64,000 nt of DNA from Streptomyces tanashiensis (GCF_014648895.1 NZ_BMRZ01000013.1:124001-188000), one strand, 5' to 3'; counted from the stretch's first letter, positions 32,895-42,994 are shown. The notes: a model not told the origin generated them from the letters alone. Made by a program: numbers and translations.

Positions 32895-34016
32895 ATGAAG
32901 GTGATCGTCGTAGGAGCCGGCGTGGTGGGAACCATGCACGCCTGGCACGCAGTGGAACGCGGCCACGAGGTCGTACACATCGAGCGCGAGGCCGAGGCGC
33001 GCGGAGCTTCCCTCCGCAACTTCGGCCAGATCTGGGTGAGCGGACGGGCGGGCGGGGAGGAGCTCGACACCGCCCTGCGCGCCCGCGAACTCTGGGAGGG
33101 CATCGGCGCCCGCGTCCCCGGCCTCGGCTTCCGGGCCATCGGCTCCCTCACCCCCGTACGGAACGAGCTGGAACTCGCCGTCGCCGAGGCGGCCCTGGCC
33201 CGCCCCGACGCCGCCGCCCGCGGCTACAAGCTGCTGACGGCCGGCGAGGCCCGCGCGGTCAACCCCGCCCTGAGGGGGGCGTTCGAGGCGGCCCTCTGGT
33301 GCGAGCGGGACGCGGCCGTCGAACCGCGCCTCGCCCAGCTCGCCCTCCGCGAGGCCCTCCTCGCCACCGGGAAGTACACGTTCCTGCCGAACCGCGAGGT
33401 GCGGGACGTCGTCGGAGAGAACGCGGTCCGCGACGACCGCGGCGAGACCCACACCGGCGACGCCGTCGTCCTGTGCACCGGCGCCTGGCTCTCCGGCCTC
33501 GTCCGCGAGGTCGCCGGCGAGATACCGGTCCGCCGGGTCCGGCTCCAGATGATGCAGACCGCACCCCTCGGCGAGCCCCTCACCACCTCCGTCGCCGACG
33601 CCGACTCCTTCCGCTACTACCCGGCGTACGCGTCCCCCGCCCTGGACGCCCTCAACGCCGGCCAGGCGCAGGACCCCACCGCCGCCGCCCACAAGATGCA
33701 GCTGCTCATGGTGCAGCGGCTCGACGGCGGACTGACCATCGGCGACACCCACGAGTACGAGCACCCCTTCGCCTTCGACACCCTCGAAGACCCCTACGAG
33801 CACCTCACCCGCGTCGTCGAGTCCTTCCTCGGCCGCCCGCTGCCGAAGATCCGGCGCCGCTGGGCCGGGGTGTACGCGCAGTGCGTCGACACCAGCCGGG
33901 TCGTGCACCGCCAGCGGGTGCGCGCCGGCGTCTGGCTGGTGACCGGACCCGGCGGCCGGGGCATGACCTGCTCGCCCGCCATCGCCGAGACGACCGCGAA
34001 CGAACTGGGCTGGTGA
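32895..34016 (+). CDS. FAD-dependent oxidoreductase of phosphonate loci (TIGR03364 type)
   Basis: A 373-residue DAO-family flavoenzyme. VIVVGAGVVGTMHAWHAVERGHEVVHIEREAEARGASLRNFGQIWVSGR contains the FAD-binding GxGxxG and a family-specific FGQIW segment; the C-terminus has RRWAGVYAQCVDT and TGPGGRGMTCSPAIAE. This subfamily recurs next to phosphonatase-like HAD enzymes and phosphonate transporters, and is thought to deaminate or demethylate an aminophosphonate oxidatively. The ATG at 32895 is used. The next gene starts in a GTGA overlap, so the two are coupled. Confidence 0.88.
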   Translation: MKVIVVGAGVVGTMHAWHAVERGHEVVHIEREAEARGASLRNFGQIWVSGRAGGEELDTALRARELWEGIGARVPGLGFRAIGSLTPVRNELELAVAEAALARPDAAARGYKLLTAGEARAVNPALRGAFEAALWCERDAAVEPRLAQLALREALLATGKYTFLPNREVRDVVGENAVRDDRGETHTGDAVVLCTGAWLSGLVREVAGEIPVRRVRLQMMQTAPLGEPLTTSVADADSFRYYPAYASPALDALNAGQAQDPTAAAHKMQLLMVQRLDGGLTIGDTHEYEHPFAFDTLEDPYEHLTRVVESFLGRPLPKIRRRWAGVYAQCVDTSRVVHRQRVRAGVWLVTGPGGRGMTCSPAIAETTANELGW

Positions 34017-34699
34017 ACACCGTGAAGAAGCAGAACCTCGTCGTCCTGGACATGGCAGGCACCACCGTCGCCGACGGCGGCCTCGTCGAGCAGGCCTTCA
34101 CCGCCGCCGCCCAACGCCTCGGCGAAGACCCGGCCGCGATGATCGACTACGTCCGCGCCACCATGGGCGAGTCCAAGATCTCCGTCTTCCGCCACCTCTT
34201 CGGCGGCGACGAGACCCGCGCCCAGGAGGCCAACCTCGCCTTCGAGGCCGCCTACGGAGAGCTGGTCGCCGACGGTCTCATCGCCCCCGTCCCCGGCGCG
34301 GCCGAGGCCATCGCGGCCCTCCGCGACCAGGGCCGGACCGTCGTCCTCACCACCGGCTTCGCCCGCGTCACCCAGGACGCCATCCTCGACGCCCTCGGCT
34401 GGCGTGACCTCGTCGAGCTGACGCTCTGCCCGGCGGACGCGGGCGGCCGGGGACGCCCGTACCCGGACATGGTCCTCGCCGCCCTCCTCCGTACCGGAGC
34501 CGTCGACGACGTCCGCCGGCTGGTCGTCGCGGGCGACACCTCGTACGACATGCTCAGCGGCGTCCGCGCGGGCGCCGGGATCGTCGCGGGCGTCCTGACG
34601 GGCGCGCACGACGAGGCCGCCCTCAAGGAGCACGGCGCCACACACGTCCTCGCCTCGGTCGCCGAACTGCCCGGCCTGATACGGGAGTACGAGGCATGA
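34013..34699 (+). CDS. Phosphonatase-like HAD hydrolase (TIGR03351 type)
   Basis: A 228-residue HAD enzyme close to phosphonoacetaldehyde hydrolase. The nucleophile motif is D13-M-A-G-T-T rather than DxDxT, as in phosphonatases. MGESKISVFRHL places a Lys (about K55) at the position of the Schiff-base Lys of PhnX, and GDTSYDMLSGVRAGA is motif 4. It should cleave the C-P bond of a 2-oxo-phosphonate produced by the preceding oxidoreductase. The GTG at 34013 overlaps the upstream stop (GTGA); GTG 34022 is an alternative. Its end overlaps the ABC ATPase start (ATGA). Confidence 0.87.
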   Translation: MNTVKKQNLVVLDMAGTTVADGGLVEQAFTAAAQRLGEDPAAMIDYVRATMGESKISVFRHLFGGDETRAQEANLAFEAAYGELVADGLIAPVPGAAEAIAALRDQGRTVVLTTGFARVTQDAILDALGWRDLVELTLCPADAGGRGRPYPDMVLAALLRTGAVDDVRRLVVAGDTSYDMLSGVRAGAGIVAGVLTGAHDEAALKEHGATHVLASVAELPGLIREYEA

Positions 34700-35748
34700 C
34701 CAGCGGCATCCGCTTCGACGGCGTCACCGTCACGTACGGGAGCAACACCGTCCTCGACTCCCTCGACCTGACCGTCGAGCCCGGCGAGGCCATGGCCCTC
34801 CTCGGACCCTCAGGCTCCGGCAAGACGACCGCGCTGCGGGCCGTCGCCGGATTCGTCCGGCCCGCCTCCGGGCGGGTGCTCATCGGCGACCGCGACGTCA
34901 CCGCGCTCCCGCCGTACAAGCGCGGCATCGGCATGGTCGTCCAGCAGTACGCCCTCTTCCCCCACCTGAAGGTGGAGGCCAACGTCGCCTTCGGCCTGAA
35001 GGCCCAGAAGGTGCCGAAGGGCGAGATCCCGGGGCGGGTCGCCGAAGCCCTGGAGATGACCGGGATGGCGGCCTACGCCCAGCGCCACCCCCGCGAGCTC
35101 TCCGGCGGCCAGCAGCAGCGCGTCGCCATCGCCCGCGCGCTCGCGATCCGCCCCCGGGTGCTCCTCCTCGACGAACCGCTCTCCGCGCTCGACGCCCAGC
35201 TGCGCTCAGGGATGCTGGCCGAACTGGCCCGGCTCCACCGCGAGCTCCCGGACGTGTCGATCCTGTACGTCACCCACGACCAGGTCGAGGCGCTGACCCT
35301 CGCCGACCGGATCGCCGTCATGGACCGCGCGCGGCTCCAGGACTGCGGCACCCCGCAGGACCTCTACCGCCGTCCCCGCACCGAGTTCACGGCCTCGTTC
35401 GTCGGCAACGCGAACCTGCTGCCGGTGACGGTGGGCGCGGGCGGGGTCTCGTTCGAGGGCGTGTCCCTCGACGTCCCGGTCTCCGAGGCGCTTCCGGGAG
35501 CGGGTGCCACGCTCTGCGTCCGGCCGCACCTGGTCGGGCTCGGCCCGGGGCCGAACGCCCTGAGCGGGCGGATCGCCGAGGTGCAGTGGCGGGGGTCCAC
35601 GCACCGGCTGTACGTGGAGGTGGGCGGGCACCGGGTGAAGGCGGACGTACGGGAGCTGCGGGAGACGCCTCCACTGGGGGCCGAGGTGACGCTCCACTTC
35701 GCGCCGGACGATGCGGTGCTGCTGTCCGCAGGGGTCGGCAATGACTGA
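34696..35748 (+). CDS. Aminophosphonate-type ABC importer, ATP-binding protein
   Basis: A 350-residue ATPase of the Fbp/Pot/2-aminoethylphosphonate importer group. Walker A GPSGSGKTT, Q-loop VVQQYALFPHL, signature LSGGQQQRVAIARALA, Walker B VLLLDEPLSALD and switch His in VTHDQVEALT are intact. The C-terminal 110 residues form a TOBE/OB regulatory domain. The ATG at 34696 overlaps the HAD stop and its own end overlaps the first permease start, so expression is coupled. Substrate assignment rests on the neighbours. Confidence 0.9.
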   Translation: MTSGIRFDGVTVTYGSNTVLDSLDLTVEPGEAMALLGPSGSGKTTALRAVAGFVRPASGRVLIGDRDVTALPPYKRGIGMVVQQYALFPHLKVEANVAFGLKAQKVPKGEIPGRVAEALEMTGMAAYAQRHPRELSGGQQQRVAIARALAIRPRVLLLDEPLSALDAQLRSGMLAELARLHRELPDVSILYVTHDQVEALTLADRIAVMDRARLQDCGTPQDLYRRPRTEFTASFVGNANLLPVTVGAGGVSFEGVSLDVPVSEALPGAGATLCVRPHLVGLGPGPNALSGRIAEVQWRGSTHRLYVEVGGHRVKADVRELRETPPLGAEVTLHFAPDDAVLLSAGVGND

Positions 35749-36646
35749 AGGTCTCATGGAACGGCAGCCCGCACCGGGGGTTGTGCCCACCCTCCCCCAG
35801 ACTCCGTCCGGGAGGGACTCCCACGCCCCTGGCGGACGCATGCCCACAACGGTCCCGGTCTGGCTCTGGGCGCTCCCTCCCGTCGCCGTGCTCGCCGTCG
35901 TCTTCCTCTACCCGCTCGCCCTCGTCGTCCAGGAGTCCCTCGCCCCCGGCGCGTACGCCGAGGTCCTCGCCTCCGTCTCCTTCCGCGAGGCCCTCGTCAC
36001 CACCATGTGGCTGGCCGTCGCCTCCACCGTCGGCTGCCTGGTCCTCGGCTTCGTCCTCGCGCTCGTCATCGCGTTCGTGCCCTTCCCCGGCGGGAAGGCG
36101 GTGTCGAAGTTCATCGACGTCTTCCTCTCCTTCCCCTCCTTCCTGATCACGCTCGCCCTGCTGTTCCTCTACGGCACGGTCGGCATGGCCAACGGGATCT
36201 GGACCGACGTCACCGGCGACCCGGCGGGACCCTTCCGGTTCCTCAGCACCCCGTGGGGCGTGCTCCTCGCCGAGATCACGTACTTCACCCCGTTCGTGAT
36301 GCGTCCGCTCCTGGCCGCCTTCTCCCAGATGGAGACCGCCCAGCTGGAGGTGGCGTCCTCGCTCGGCGCGCGGCCGCTGCGGATCGTCCGGCAGGTGATC
36401 CTGCCCGAGGCCCTGCCCGCGCTCGCCGCCGGCGGCAGCCTCGTCCTCGTCATGTGCCTCAACGAGTTCGGGATCGTCCTCTTCACCGGCGCCAAGGGCG
36501 TCACGACCCTCCCGATGCTCGTCTACGGCAAGGCGATCCTCGAATCGGACTACGCCGCCGCCTGCGTCGTGGCCGTCGTCAACGTCGCCCTGTCGGTCGG
36601 CCTCTACGTCCTCTACCGGGGGGTGAGCCGCCGTGCTGGTGCATAG
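35741..36646 (+). CDS. Aminophosphonate-type ABC importer, permease 1
   Basis: A 301-residue inner-membrane permease with six helices and the EAA loop LEVASSLGARPLRIVRQVILPEALPALAAGG. The ATG at 35741 overlaps the ATPase stop by 8 nt and follows AGGGG. The first 33 residues are odd: VVPTLPQTPSGRDSHAPGG is encoded by a copy of a short intergenic-type repeat (35781-35828) that entered in frame. A shorter start at ATG 35840 (MPTTVPVWLWALPP) would remove it and may be the ancestral one. Confidence 0.87.
   Translation: MTEGLMERQPAPGVVPTLPQTPSGRDSHAPGGRMPTTVPVWLWALPPVAVLAVVFLYPLALVVQESLAPGAYAEVLASVSFREALVTTMWLAVASTVGCLVLGFVLALVIAFVPFPGGKAVSKFIDVFLSFPSFLITLALLFLYGTVGMANGIWTDVTGDPAGPFRFLSTPWGVLLAEITYFTPFVMRPLLAAFSQMETAQLEVASSLGARPLRIVRQVILPEALPALAAGGSLVLVMCLNEFGIVLFTGAKGVTTLPMLVYGKAILESDYAAACVVAVVNVALSVGLYVLYRGVSRRAGA
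35781..35828 (+). repeat. Short Streptomyces-type repeat inserted in the permease gene
   Basis: TTGTGCCCACCCTCCCCCAG begins a 48-bp stretch containing a partial palindrome (CTCCCCCAGACTCCGTCC ... GGGAGGGACTCCCAC). Its first 12 bases equal the arm of the element at 49314 and its palindrome matches the interior of the element at 49125. It lies within the permease coding sequence without breaking the frame. Confidence 0.7.
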
Positions 36647-37430
36647 CCGTACGGGCCGGTGGACCGCATGGGCCCTGTTCGCGGTCCTCTTCGTCCCGCT
36701 GTTCGCCCTGCCCCTCCTCGTCATCCTCGCCGCCTCGTTCTCCACGCACTGGTCCGGCGCCTTCCCCTCCGGACCCACCGCCGCCCACTACACGGCGGCC
36801 GTGCGCGGGGAGTCCCTCCAGGCGCTCACCACCAGCCTGATCACGGCCGTCACCGCGAGCGTGATCGCGCTGACCGTCGGCACCTGGGCCGCGCTCGCCG
36901 CGGCGGCCCTCGGCAAGAAGGGCAGGAGGGTCCTCGACGCCCTGTTCATGCTGCCGGTCGCGGTGCCGTCGGTGGTCGTCGGCCTCGCCGTCCTCGTCGC
37001 CTTCTCGCAGCCGCCGATGCTCCTCAACGGCACCCGCTGGATCGTGATCCTCGCGCACACCGTCCTCGTCACGGCGTTCGCCCACCAGTCGGTCTCGGCC
37101 GCCATCCGGCGCCTGGACCCGATGTACGAGCAGGCGGCGGCCAGTCTCGGCGCCCGCCCCTCGTACGTGCTGCTCCGGGTGAAGCTCCCGCTGCTGCTGC
37201 CGTCCCTGAACGCGGCCGCCGGGCTCTGCTTCGCCCTGTCCATGGGAGAGCTCAGCGCCACGATGATGCTCTACCCGCCGGACTGGACACCGCTGCCGGT
37301 GCTCATCTTCACCGCGACCGACCGCGGCTCCCTGTTCACCGGCTCGGCGCTCGCCGTGGTCCTCATGGCCGCGACCCTGCTGGCCCTGCTCGCCGTCTCC
37401 CGTATCCGCACCAGAGCCTCGTACCGCTGA
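36633..37430 (+). CDS. Aminophosphonate-type ABC importer, permease 2
   Basis: A 265-residue permease with six helices and the EAA motif EQAAASLGARPSYVLLRVKLPLLLPSLNAAAG. The helix PVAVPSVVVGLAVLVAF and the C-terminal VLIFTATDRGSLFTGSALAVVLM are typical of the FbpB/PhnV-like partner. The GTG at 36633 overlaps the end of permease 1 by 14 nt. Together they form the membrane pore of the importer. Confidence 0.9.
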   Translation: MLVHSRTGRWTAWALFAVLFVPLFALPLLVILAASFSTHWSGAFPSGPTAAHYTAAVRGESLQALTTSLITAVTASVIALTVGTWAALAAAALGKKGRRVLDALFMLPVAVPSVVVGLAVLVAFSQPPMLLNGTRWIVILAHTVLVTAFAHQSVSAAIRRLDPMYEQAAASLGARPSYVLLRVKLPLLLPSLNAAAGLCFALSMGELSATMMLYPPDWTPLPVLIFTATDRGSLFTGSALAVVLMAATLLALLAVSRIRTRASYR

Positions 37431-37464
37431 ATCCCCGCTGAGAGCATCAGGAGAGAACAACGTT

Positions 37465-38523
37465 ATGCGTACGTACGCCAAGCCGGTCGCCGCCGTCACC
37501 GGCACCCTCGTCCTCGCCGCCGGTCTCACCGCCTGCGACGGCTCCTCCGCCGCCTCCGACGAGAAGGTCGTCACCGTCTACAGCGCCGACGGCCTCAAGG
37601 GCGAGGCGGGCGACGGCTGGTACGACAAGGTCTTCGCCGACTTCGAGAAGCAGACCGGCATCAAGGTCAAGTACGTCGAGGGCGGCTCCGGCGAGATGGT
37701 GCAGCGCGCCCTCCGCGAGAAGAGCAACACCCAGGCCGACGTCCTCGTCACCCTGCCGCCCTTCATCCAGCAGGCCGGCTCCAAGGGCCTGCTCCAGTCG
37801 TACGAGCCGAAGGGCGCCGACCAGGTGAACGGCGGCGACAAGTCCGGCGACGGCACCTGGACCTCCGTCGTCAACAACTACTTCGGCTTCGTCCACAACA
37901 AGAAGGAGCTTCCCGAGGCCCCCAAGACCTGGGAGGAGCTCCTCGACGGGAAGTACAAGGACAAGCTGCAGTACTCCACCCCCGGCGTCGCGGGCGACGG
38001 CACGGCCGTCCTCATCAAGGCGATGCACGACTTCGGCGGCAAGGAGCCGGCCATGGAGTACCTGAAGAAGCTCCAGGCCAACAACGTCGGCCCCTCCTCC
38101 TCCACCTCCAAGCTCGCCCCCAAGGTGGACAAGGGCGAACTCCTCGTCGCCAACGGCGACGTCCAGATGAACTTCGCCCAGTCCAAGTCCATGCCGAACC
38201 TCGGCATCTGGTTCCCGGCGAAGGGCGGCGGCAAGCCCACCACCTTCGCCCTGCCGTACGCGGCCGGCCTGGTGAACAAGGCCCCGCACGGCGAGAACGG
38301 CAGGAAGCTCCTCGACTTCATGCTGAGCGAGGGCGCCCAGCGCCAGGTCAGCGCGATCGGCGGCGGCTTCCCGGCCCGCAAGGACGTCAAGGCCACCGAC
38401 GCCAACGCCATCGAGCTCGCCAAGCTGATGGAGGGCGTCGAGGTCTTCGAGCCGGACTGGGCCGACATCGACAAGAACCTCGCGGCGTACGTCGACGCGT
38501 GGAAGTCCGCGACCGGAAGCTAA
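37465..38523 (+). CDS. Aminophosphonate-type ABC importer, substrate-binding lipoprotein
   Basis: A 352-residue binding protein. The signal ends in AAGLTACDGSS, a lipobox with the acylated Cys. VVTVYSADGLKGEAGDGWYDKVFADFEKQTGIKVKYVEGGSGEM is the start of the periplasmic-binding type 2 fold as seen in iron(III), thiamine and 2-aminoethylphosphonate binding proteins. The phosphonate assignment comes from the operon. The ATG at 37465 follows AGGAGAG. It is the last gene of the coupled series. Confidence 0.9.
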   Translation: MRTYAKPVAAVTGTLVLAAGLTACDGSSAASDEKVVTVYSADGLKGEAGDGWYDKVFADFEKQTGIKVKYVEGGSGEMVQRALREKSNTQADVLVTLPPFIQQAGSKGLLQSYEPKGADQVNGGDKSGDGTWTSVVNNYFGFVHNKKELPEAPKTWEELLDGKYKDKLQYSTPGVAGDGTAVLIKAMHDFGGKEPAMEYLKKLQANNVGPSSSTSKLAPKVDKGELLVANGDVQMNFAQSKSMPNLGIWFPAKGGGKPTTFALPYAAGLVNKAPHGENGRKLLDFMLSEGAQRQVSAIGGGFPARKDVKATDANAIELAKLMEGVEVFEPDWADIDKNLAAYVDAWKSATGS

Positions 38524-38557
38524 GAGTTCACCGCACGGCTCTGGAAAGCCTCCGAAC

Positions 38558-38586
38558 ATCGCGGAAAGATAACGGGTACGGACCAA
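38558..38586 (+). promoter_or_regulatory. Shared 29-bp promoter element, copy 2 (phosphonate locus)
   Basis: ATCGCGGAA-AGA-TAACGGGT-AC-GGACCAA lies 68 bp before the secreted phosphodiesterase-like gene and matches copy 1 at 24 of 29 positions. The terminal GGGTACGGACCA matches the mycobacterial PhnF site TGGTATAGACCA at 9 of 12. The spacing to the start codon is nearly the same as for copy 1. Confidence 0.65.
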
Positions 38587-38610
38587 CGCCCCTGGGAAAT
38601 CAGGGGCGTT
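38585..38610 (+). terminator. Perfect hairpin between importer operon and phosphodiesterase-like gene
   Basis: AACGCCCCTG (38585-38594) pairs exactly with CAGGGGCGTT (38601-38610) around a 6-nt loop. It overlaps the last two bases of the 29-bp element. It may end the importer transcript or act as a leader structure for the next gene. Confidence 0.6.
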
Positions 38611-38654
38611 GCCATGCCCAGACACCTTCCACGGACTCCACGGAGGACTCCGAC

Positions 38655-40196
<1,542 letters not shown>

Positions 40197-40201
40197 CTAC
40201 C

Positions 40202-40239
40202 CTGGGGGCGTCGCCACAGCGCTGTCGCGGCGCCCCCAG
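40202..40239 (+). terminator. Terminator after the phosphodiesterase-like gene
   Basis: CTGGGGGCG at 40202-40210 pairs with CGCCCCCAG at 40231-40239, and the stem continues inward with GC pairs. It lies directly after the stop at 40196 and before the HAD-IIA gene. Confidence 0.75.
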
Positions 40240-40276
40240 CACACCGCACGTTTTGTACGGCAGGAGTCCCGCACCC

Positions 40277-41056
40277 ATGGCAGAGCGCAAGCCGATCGAA
40301 TCCTGGCTGACCGACATGGACGGCGTCCTCATCCACGAGGGCGTGCCGATCCCCGGCGCCGACGCGTTCATCAAGAAGCTGCGGGAGACCGGGAAGCCGT
40401 TCCTGGTCCTCACCAACAACTCGATCTACACGGCCCGCGACCTGCACGCCCGCCTCGCCCGGATGGGCCTGGAGGTCCCCGTCGAGAACATCTGGACCTC
40501 GGCCCTCGCCACCGCCAAGTTCCTCGACGACCAGCGCCCGGGCGGCACCGCGTACGTGATCGGCGAGGCCGGCCTCACCACCGCCCTCCACGACATCGGC
40601 TACGTCCTCACCGACCACGACCCGGACTACGTGGTGCTCGGCGAGACCCGTACGTACTCCTTCGAGGCGATGACCAAGGCCGTCCGTCTCATCAACGCCG
40701 GCGCCCGCTTCATCTGCACCAACCCCGACGAGACCGGCCCGTCCCTGGAGGGCCCGCTCCCGGCCACCGGCTCCGTCGCCGCGCTCATCACGAAGGCCAC
40801 CGGCAAGGAGCCGTACTTCGCGGGCAAGCCGAACCCGCTCATGATGCGCACCGGCCTCAACGCGATCGGCGCCCACTCCGAGTCCAGCGCGATGATCGGC
40901 GACCGCATGGACACCGACATCCTGGCCGGTCTGGAGGCGGGCATGCAGACCTTCCTGGTCCTGACCGGCCTGACGACGCAGGCGGAGATCGACCGCTTCC
41001 CGTTCCGCCCGTCGAAGATCGTCCCGTCGATCGCGGACATCGTCGACCGCGTGTGA
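40277..41056 (+). CDS. HAD-IIA family phosphatase (NagD-like)
   Basis: A 259-residue HAD hydrolase. Motif 1 is WLTDMDGVLIHEG, motif 2 is LVLTNNS, the cap is of the IIA type (YVIGEAGLTTALHDIGYVLTDHDPDYVVLGETRTYSFEAMTKAVRLI), motif 3 Lys lies in YFAGKPNPLMMRTG, and motif 4 is MIGDRMDTDILAGLEAGMQTFLVLTGLT. E. coli NagD removes phosphate from nucleotides such as UMP; the substrate here is not known. The ATG at 40277 follows CAGGAG. Confidence 0.93.
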   Translation: MAERKPIESWLTDMDGVLIHEGVPIPGADAFIKKLRETGKPFLVLTNNSIYTARDLHARLARMGLEVPVENIWTSALATAKFLDDQRPGGTAYVIGEAGLTTALHDIGYVLTDHDPDYVVLGETRTYSFEAMTKAVRLINAGARFICTNPDETGPSLEGPLPATGSVAALITKATGKEPYFAGKPNPLMMRTGLNAIGAHSESSAMIGDRMDTDILAGLEAGMQTFLVLTGLTTQAEIDRFPFRPSKIVPSIADIVDRV

Positions 41057-41130
41057 GGGGAAGGGCGTCCCTCCCCTGCGGATGCGAGAAGCACGGATCC
41101 GGGTGACCCTGCCATTATCAGGAGGTCACG

Positions 41131-41742
41131 ATGCGTTCAGGTCCCATTGCTCTCCGTGCCGCAGGGGCGGCCCTGGTGCTGGTACTGGCACCGGCGGCCG
41201 GTGGCGCGTCCGCCCACGACGGGGTGAAGGCCACCGTCACCCCGTCCACCGCCTCGCCCGGCGCCGACGTCGACGTCCGCGTCCAGGGGTGCAAGGGCAC
41301 GACCGGGGCCGCCACGTCCCACGCGTTCGTCGCCGACGCCGAGCTGACCGGCAGGGACGGCGGAGGTCACCCGCTCTTCGGCGACACCACGATCAGGTCC
41401 GGCCTCCAGGACGGTACGTACAAGGTCAGTGTGGTCTGCGACGGACACGAGCACCGGGACGTCGGCACCGTACGGGTCAAGCACCACCAGGAGCCCACCC
41501 ACCGGCCGACCCACCACCCGAGCCCGGTCGCCCCGGTCCGGGCCGGCGGGGGAGGCACCGCCGCCTTCGCCGCCCCGGCGGCCCCCGGTGTCGCCCAGAC
41601 GACCTCCGAGAGCGGCCTCGGCACCCCGTACACCCTGCTCGGCCTCGGCATGGCCGCGATCGCCGCCGTGGCGGTCGCCTTCCGCAGCACCCGCCGCCGC
41701 GCCGCGGGGCCCGGCACGGGTACCGGTACCGGCGGGGAGTGA
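41131..41742 (+). CDS. Secreted protein with C-terminal membrane anchor, likely sortase F partner
   Basis: A 203-residue exported protein: signal peptide (LRAAGAALVLVLAPAAGGASA), a beta-rich domain (HDGVKATVTPSTASPGADVDVRVQGCKGTTG, two Cys), a His/Pro linker, and a C-terminal helix (YTLLGLGMAAIAAVAVAF) followed by RSTRRR. No exact LPxTG is seen; SGLGTPY precedes the helix. The ATG at 41131 follows AGGAGGT. Its stop overlaps the sortase F start, a typical substrate-enzyme pair. Confidence 0.83.
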   Translation: MRSGPIALRAAGAALVLVLAPAAGGASAHDGVKATVTPSTASPGADVDVRVQGCKGTTGAATSHAFVADAELTGRDGGGHPLFGDTTIRSGLQDGTYKVSVVCDGHEHRDVGTVRVKHHQEPTHRPTHHPSPVAPVRAGGGGTAAFAAPAAPGVAQTTSESGLGTPYTLLGLGMAAIAAVAVAFRSTRRRAAGPGTGTGTGGE

Positions 41743-42419
41743 CCGTGTCGTCCGGAACCCGCCCGGCGGGCACCGGGCGCTTCGTCACCGGCGTGACCTG
41801 GGCGGTCCTGCTCTCCGGGCTCTGGCTCTGGGGCCGTGAGGCCACCGACGGCCCCGGGGGCAGCTCCGCGCCGACCACCGGCGACATCGCCGCGGTCGGC
41901 CGCCCGCCCGGAGTCGAGCTGCCCCCGGCCCGCGACCCGCTGCCGGGCCTCGCGCCCCGGCGGGTCGACATCCCCTCCCTGGGCATCAGCGCGCCGGTCG
42001 TGGCGCGCGGCCTGGACGACACGGGCGCCGTCGATCCGCCGCCGTACGCGATGCCGCACACGGTCGGCTGGTTCGGTTCCGGCACCCGGCCGGGCGCGGC
42101 CGGCGCGGCCCTCCTCGTCGGACACGTCGACACCGAGACCCGCCCGGCCGTCTTCTACGGCCTGAGCGCGGCCCGCCCGGGCGCGAAGGTCCGTGTCACC
42201 CGGACGGACGGATCGATCGCCGAGTTCACCGTCGACGACGTCCAGGTCTTTCCGCGCGAGGACTTCGACGCGGGCAAGGTCTACGGTGCCCGCGACCCCC
42301 ACCGCGCCGAGCTCCGCCTGATCACCTGCGGCGGCACCTTCGACCGGGCGGCGGGGACGTACACGGCGAACGTGGTGGTCTCGGCGTACCTGACGGGATC
42401 GGGCGCGTCGAGCGGCTGA
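41739..42419 (+). CDS. Class F sortase
   Basis: A 226-residue transpeptidase. It has an N-terminal membrane helix (TGVTWAVLLSGLWLWG), a Pro-rich linker and a short sortase core: RVDIPSLGISAPVVARGLDDTGAVDPP, LLVGHVDTETRPAVFYGLSAARPG with the catalytic His, and ELRLITCGGTFDRAAGTYTANVVV with the catalytic Cys and Arg. This compact form matches the actinobacterial class F. The GTG at 41739 overlaps the upstream stop (GTGA). Its natural substrate is probably the preceding protein. Confidence 0.9.
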   Translation: MTVSSGTRPAGTGRFVTGVTWAVLLSGLWLWGREATDGPGGSSAPTTGDIAAVGRPPGVELPPARDPLPGLAPRRVDIPSLGISAPVVARGLDDTGAVDPPPYAMPHTVGWFGSGTRPGAAGAALLVGHVDTETRPAVFYGLSAARPGAKVRVTRTDGSIAEFTVDDVQVFPREDFDAGKVYGARDPHRAELRLITCGGTFDRAAGTYTANVVVSAYLTGSGASSG

Positions 42420-42696
42420 GCAGCCGAGCGGCTGGGCGGTACGGGGGCGGGGCCGGGTCTCGGCGGGCGGGGGCGACGGCGGACCGGGCCTCGGTCGGCG
42501 GGGGCCGCGTCCCGGGCCGCCGCCGACCGGGCCGGTCCTCGACCGCGGGACTCACGGGCCGCGGGAGGAGCCCGGTGCCGCCGCGGGAGGTCGGGGTTCC
42601 GCACACTGTAGAGGCCCTGCGCCCGCCCGGCCCAGGGATGTGCCGTAACTGGCCGACGACGCACGGTAGTTGAAGCGAAACGCCCGGAGAAAGACC
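42420..42696. other. Intergenic stretch without a supported gene
   Basis: This 277-bp stretch follows the sortase F stop. It is very GC-rich in its first half and has several small inverted repeats near 42410-42435, but no reading frame with family similarity. The next 115 bp hold a terminator and tRNA-Lys. Confidence 0.6.
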
Positions 42697-42727
42697 AAGA
42701 CCCCCTCACCATCGGTGAGGGGGTCTT
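42697..42727 (-). terminator. Terminator of tRNA-Lys copy 1
   Basis: AAGACCCCCTCACC (42697-42710) pairs exactly with 42714-42727 around a 3-nt loop, 9 nt past the tRNA 3' end on the minus strand. Confidence 0.88.
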
Positions 42728-42736
42728 GACTCTGCG

Positions 42737-42810
42737 TGCGCCGCCAGGGACTCGAACCCCGGACCCGCTGATTAAGAGTCAGCTGCTCTAACCAACTGAG
42801 CTAGCGGCGC
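42737..42810 (-). tRNA. tRNA-Lys (anticodon CUU), copy 1
   Basis: A 74-nt cloverleaf with acceptor GCGCCGC/GCGGCGC and discriminator A, D-arm TAGCTCAGTTGGTTAGAGCA, anticodon stem-loop CTGACTCTTAATCAG (anticodon CUU) and T-arm CCGGGGTTCGAGTCCCTGG. CCA is not encoded. It is identical to the copies at 51395 and 59314. Confidence 0.96.
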
Positions 42811-42994
42811 CTGCTGACAGAGAGAACTCTACCTGACGTGAGGGTGTGCTCCTGACCAATACCGGTCGGCTCCGGCCTGTCGGATGGTCGTATGAGGCCT
42901 TCGATCCGTCAAAATGCGATTTGTCCAGACAGTTGAGACACTGACGCCCGAAACAAGGGTCAAAAAGATCTTGACGAGTGTGGAGGGGAATCGC

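Noticed and set aside
32825..38545. GTTCACC-type sequences near 32831 and 38526 as possible PHO boxes
   Set aside because: Only one half-repeat occurs at each place, while PHO boxes need at least two 11-bp direct repeats.
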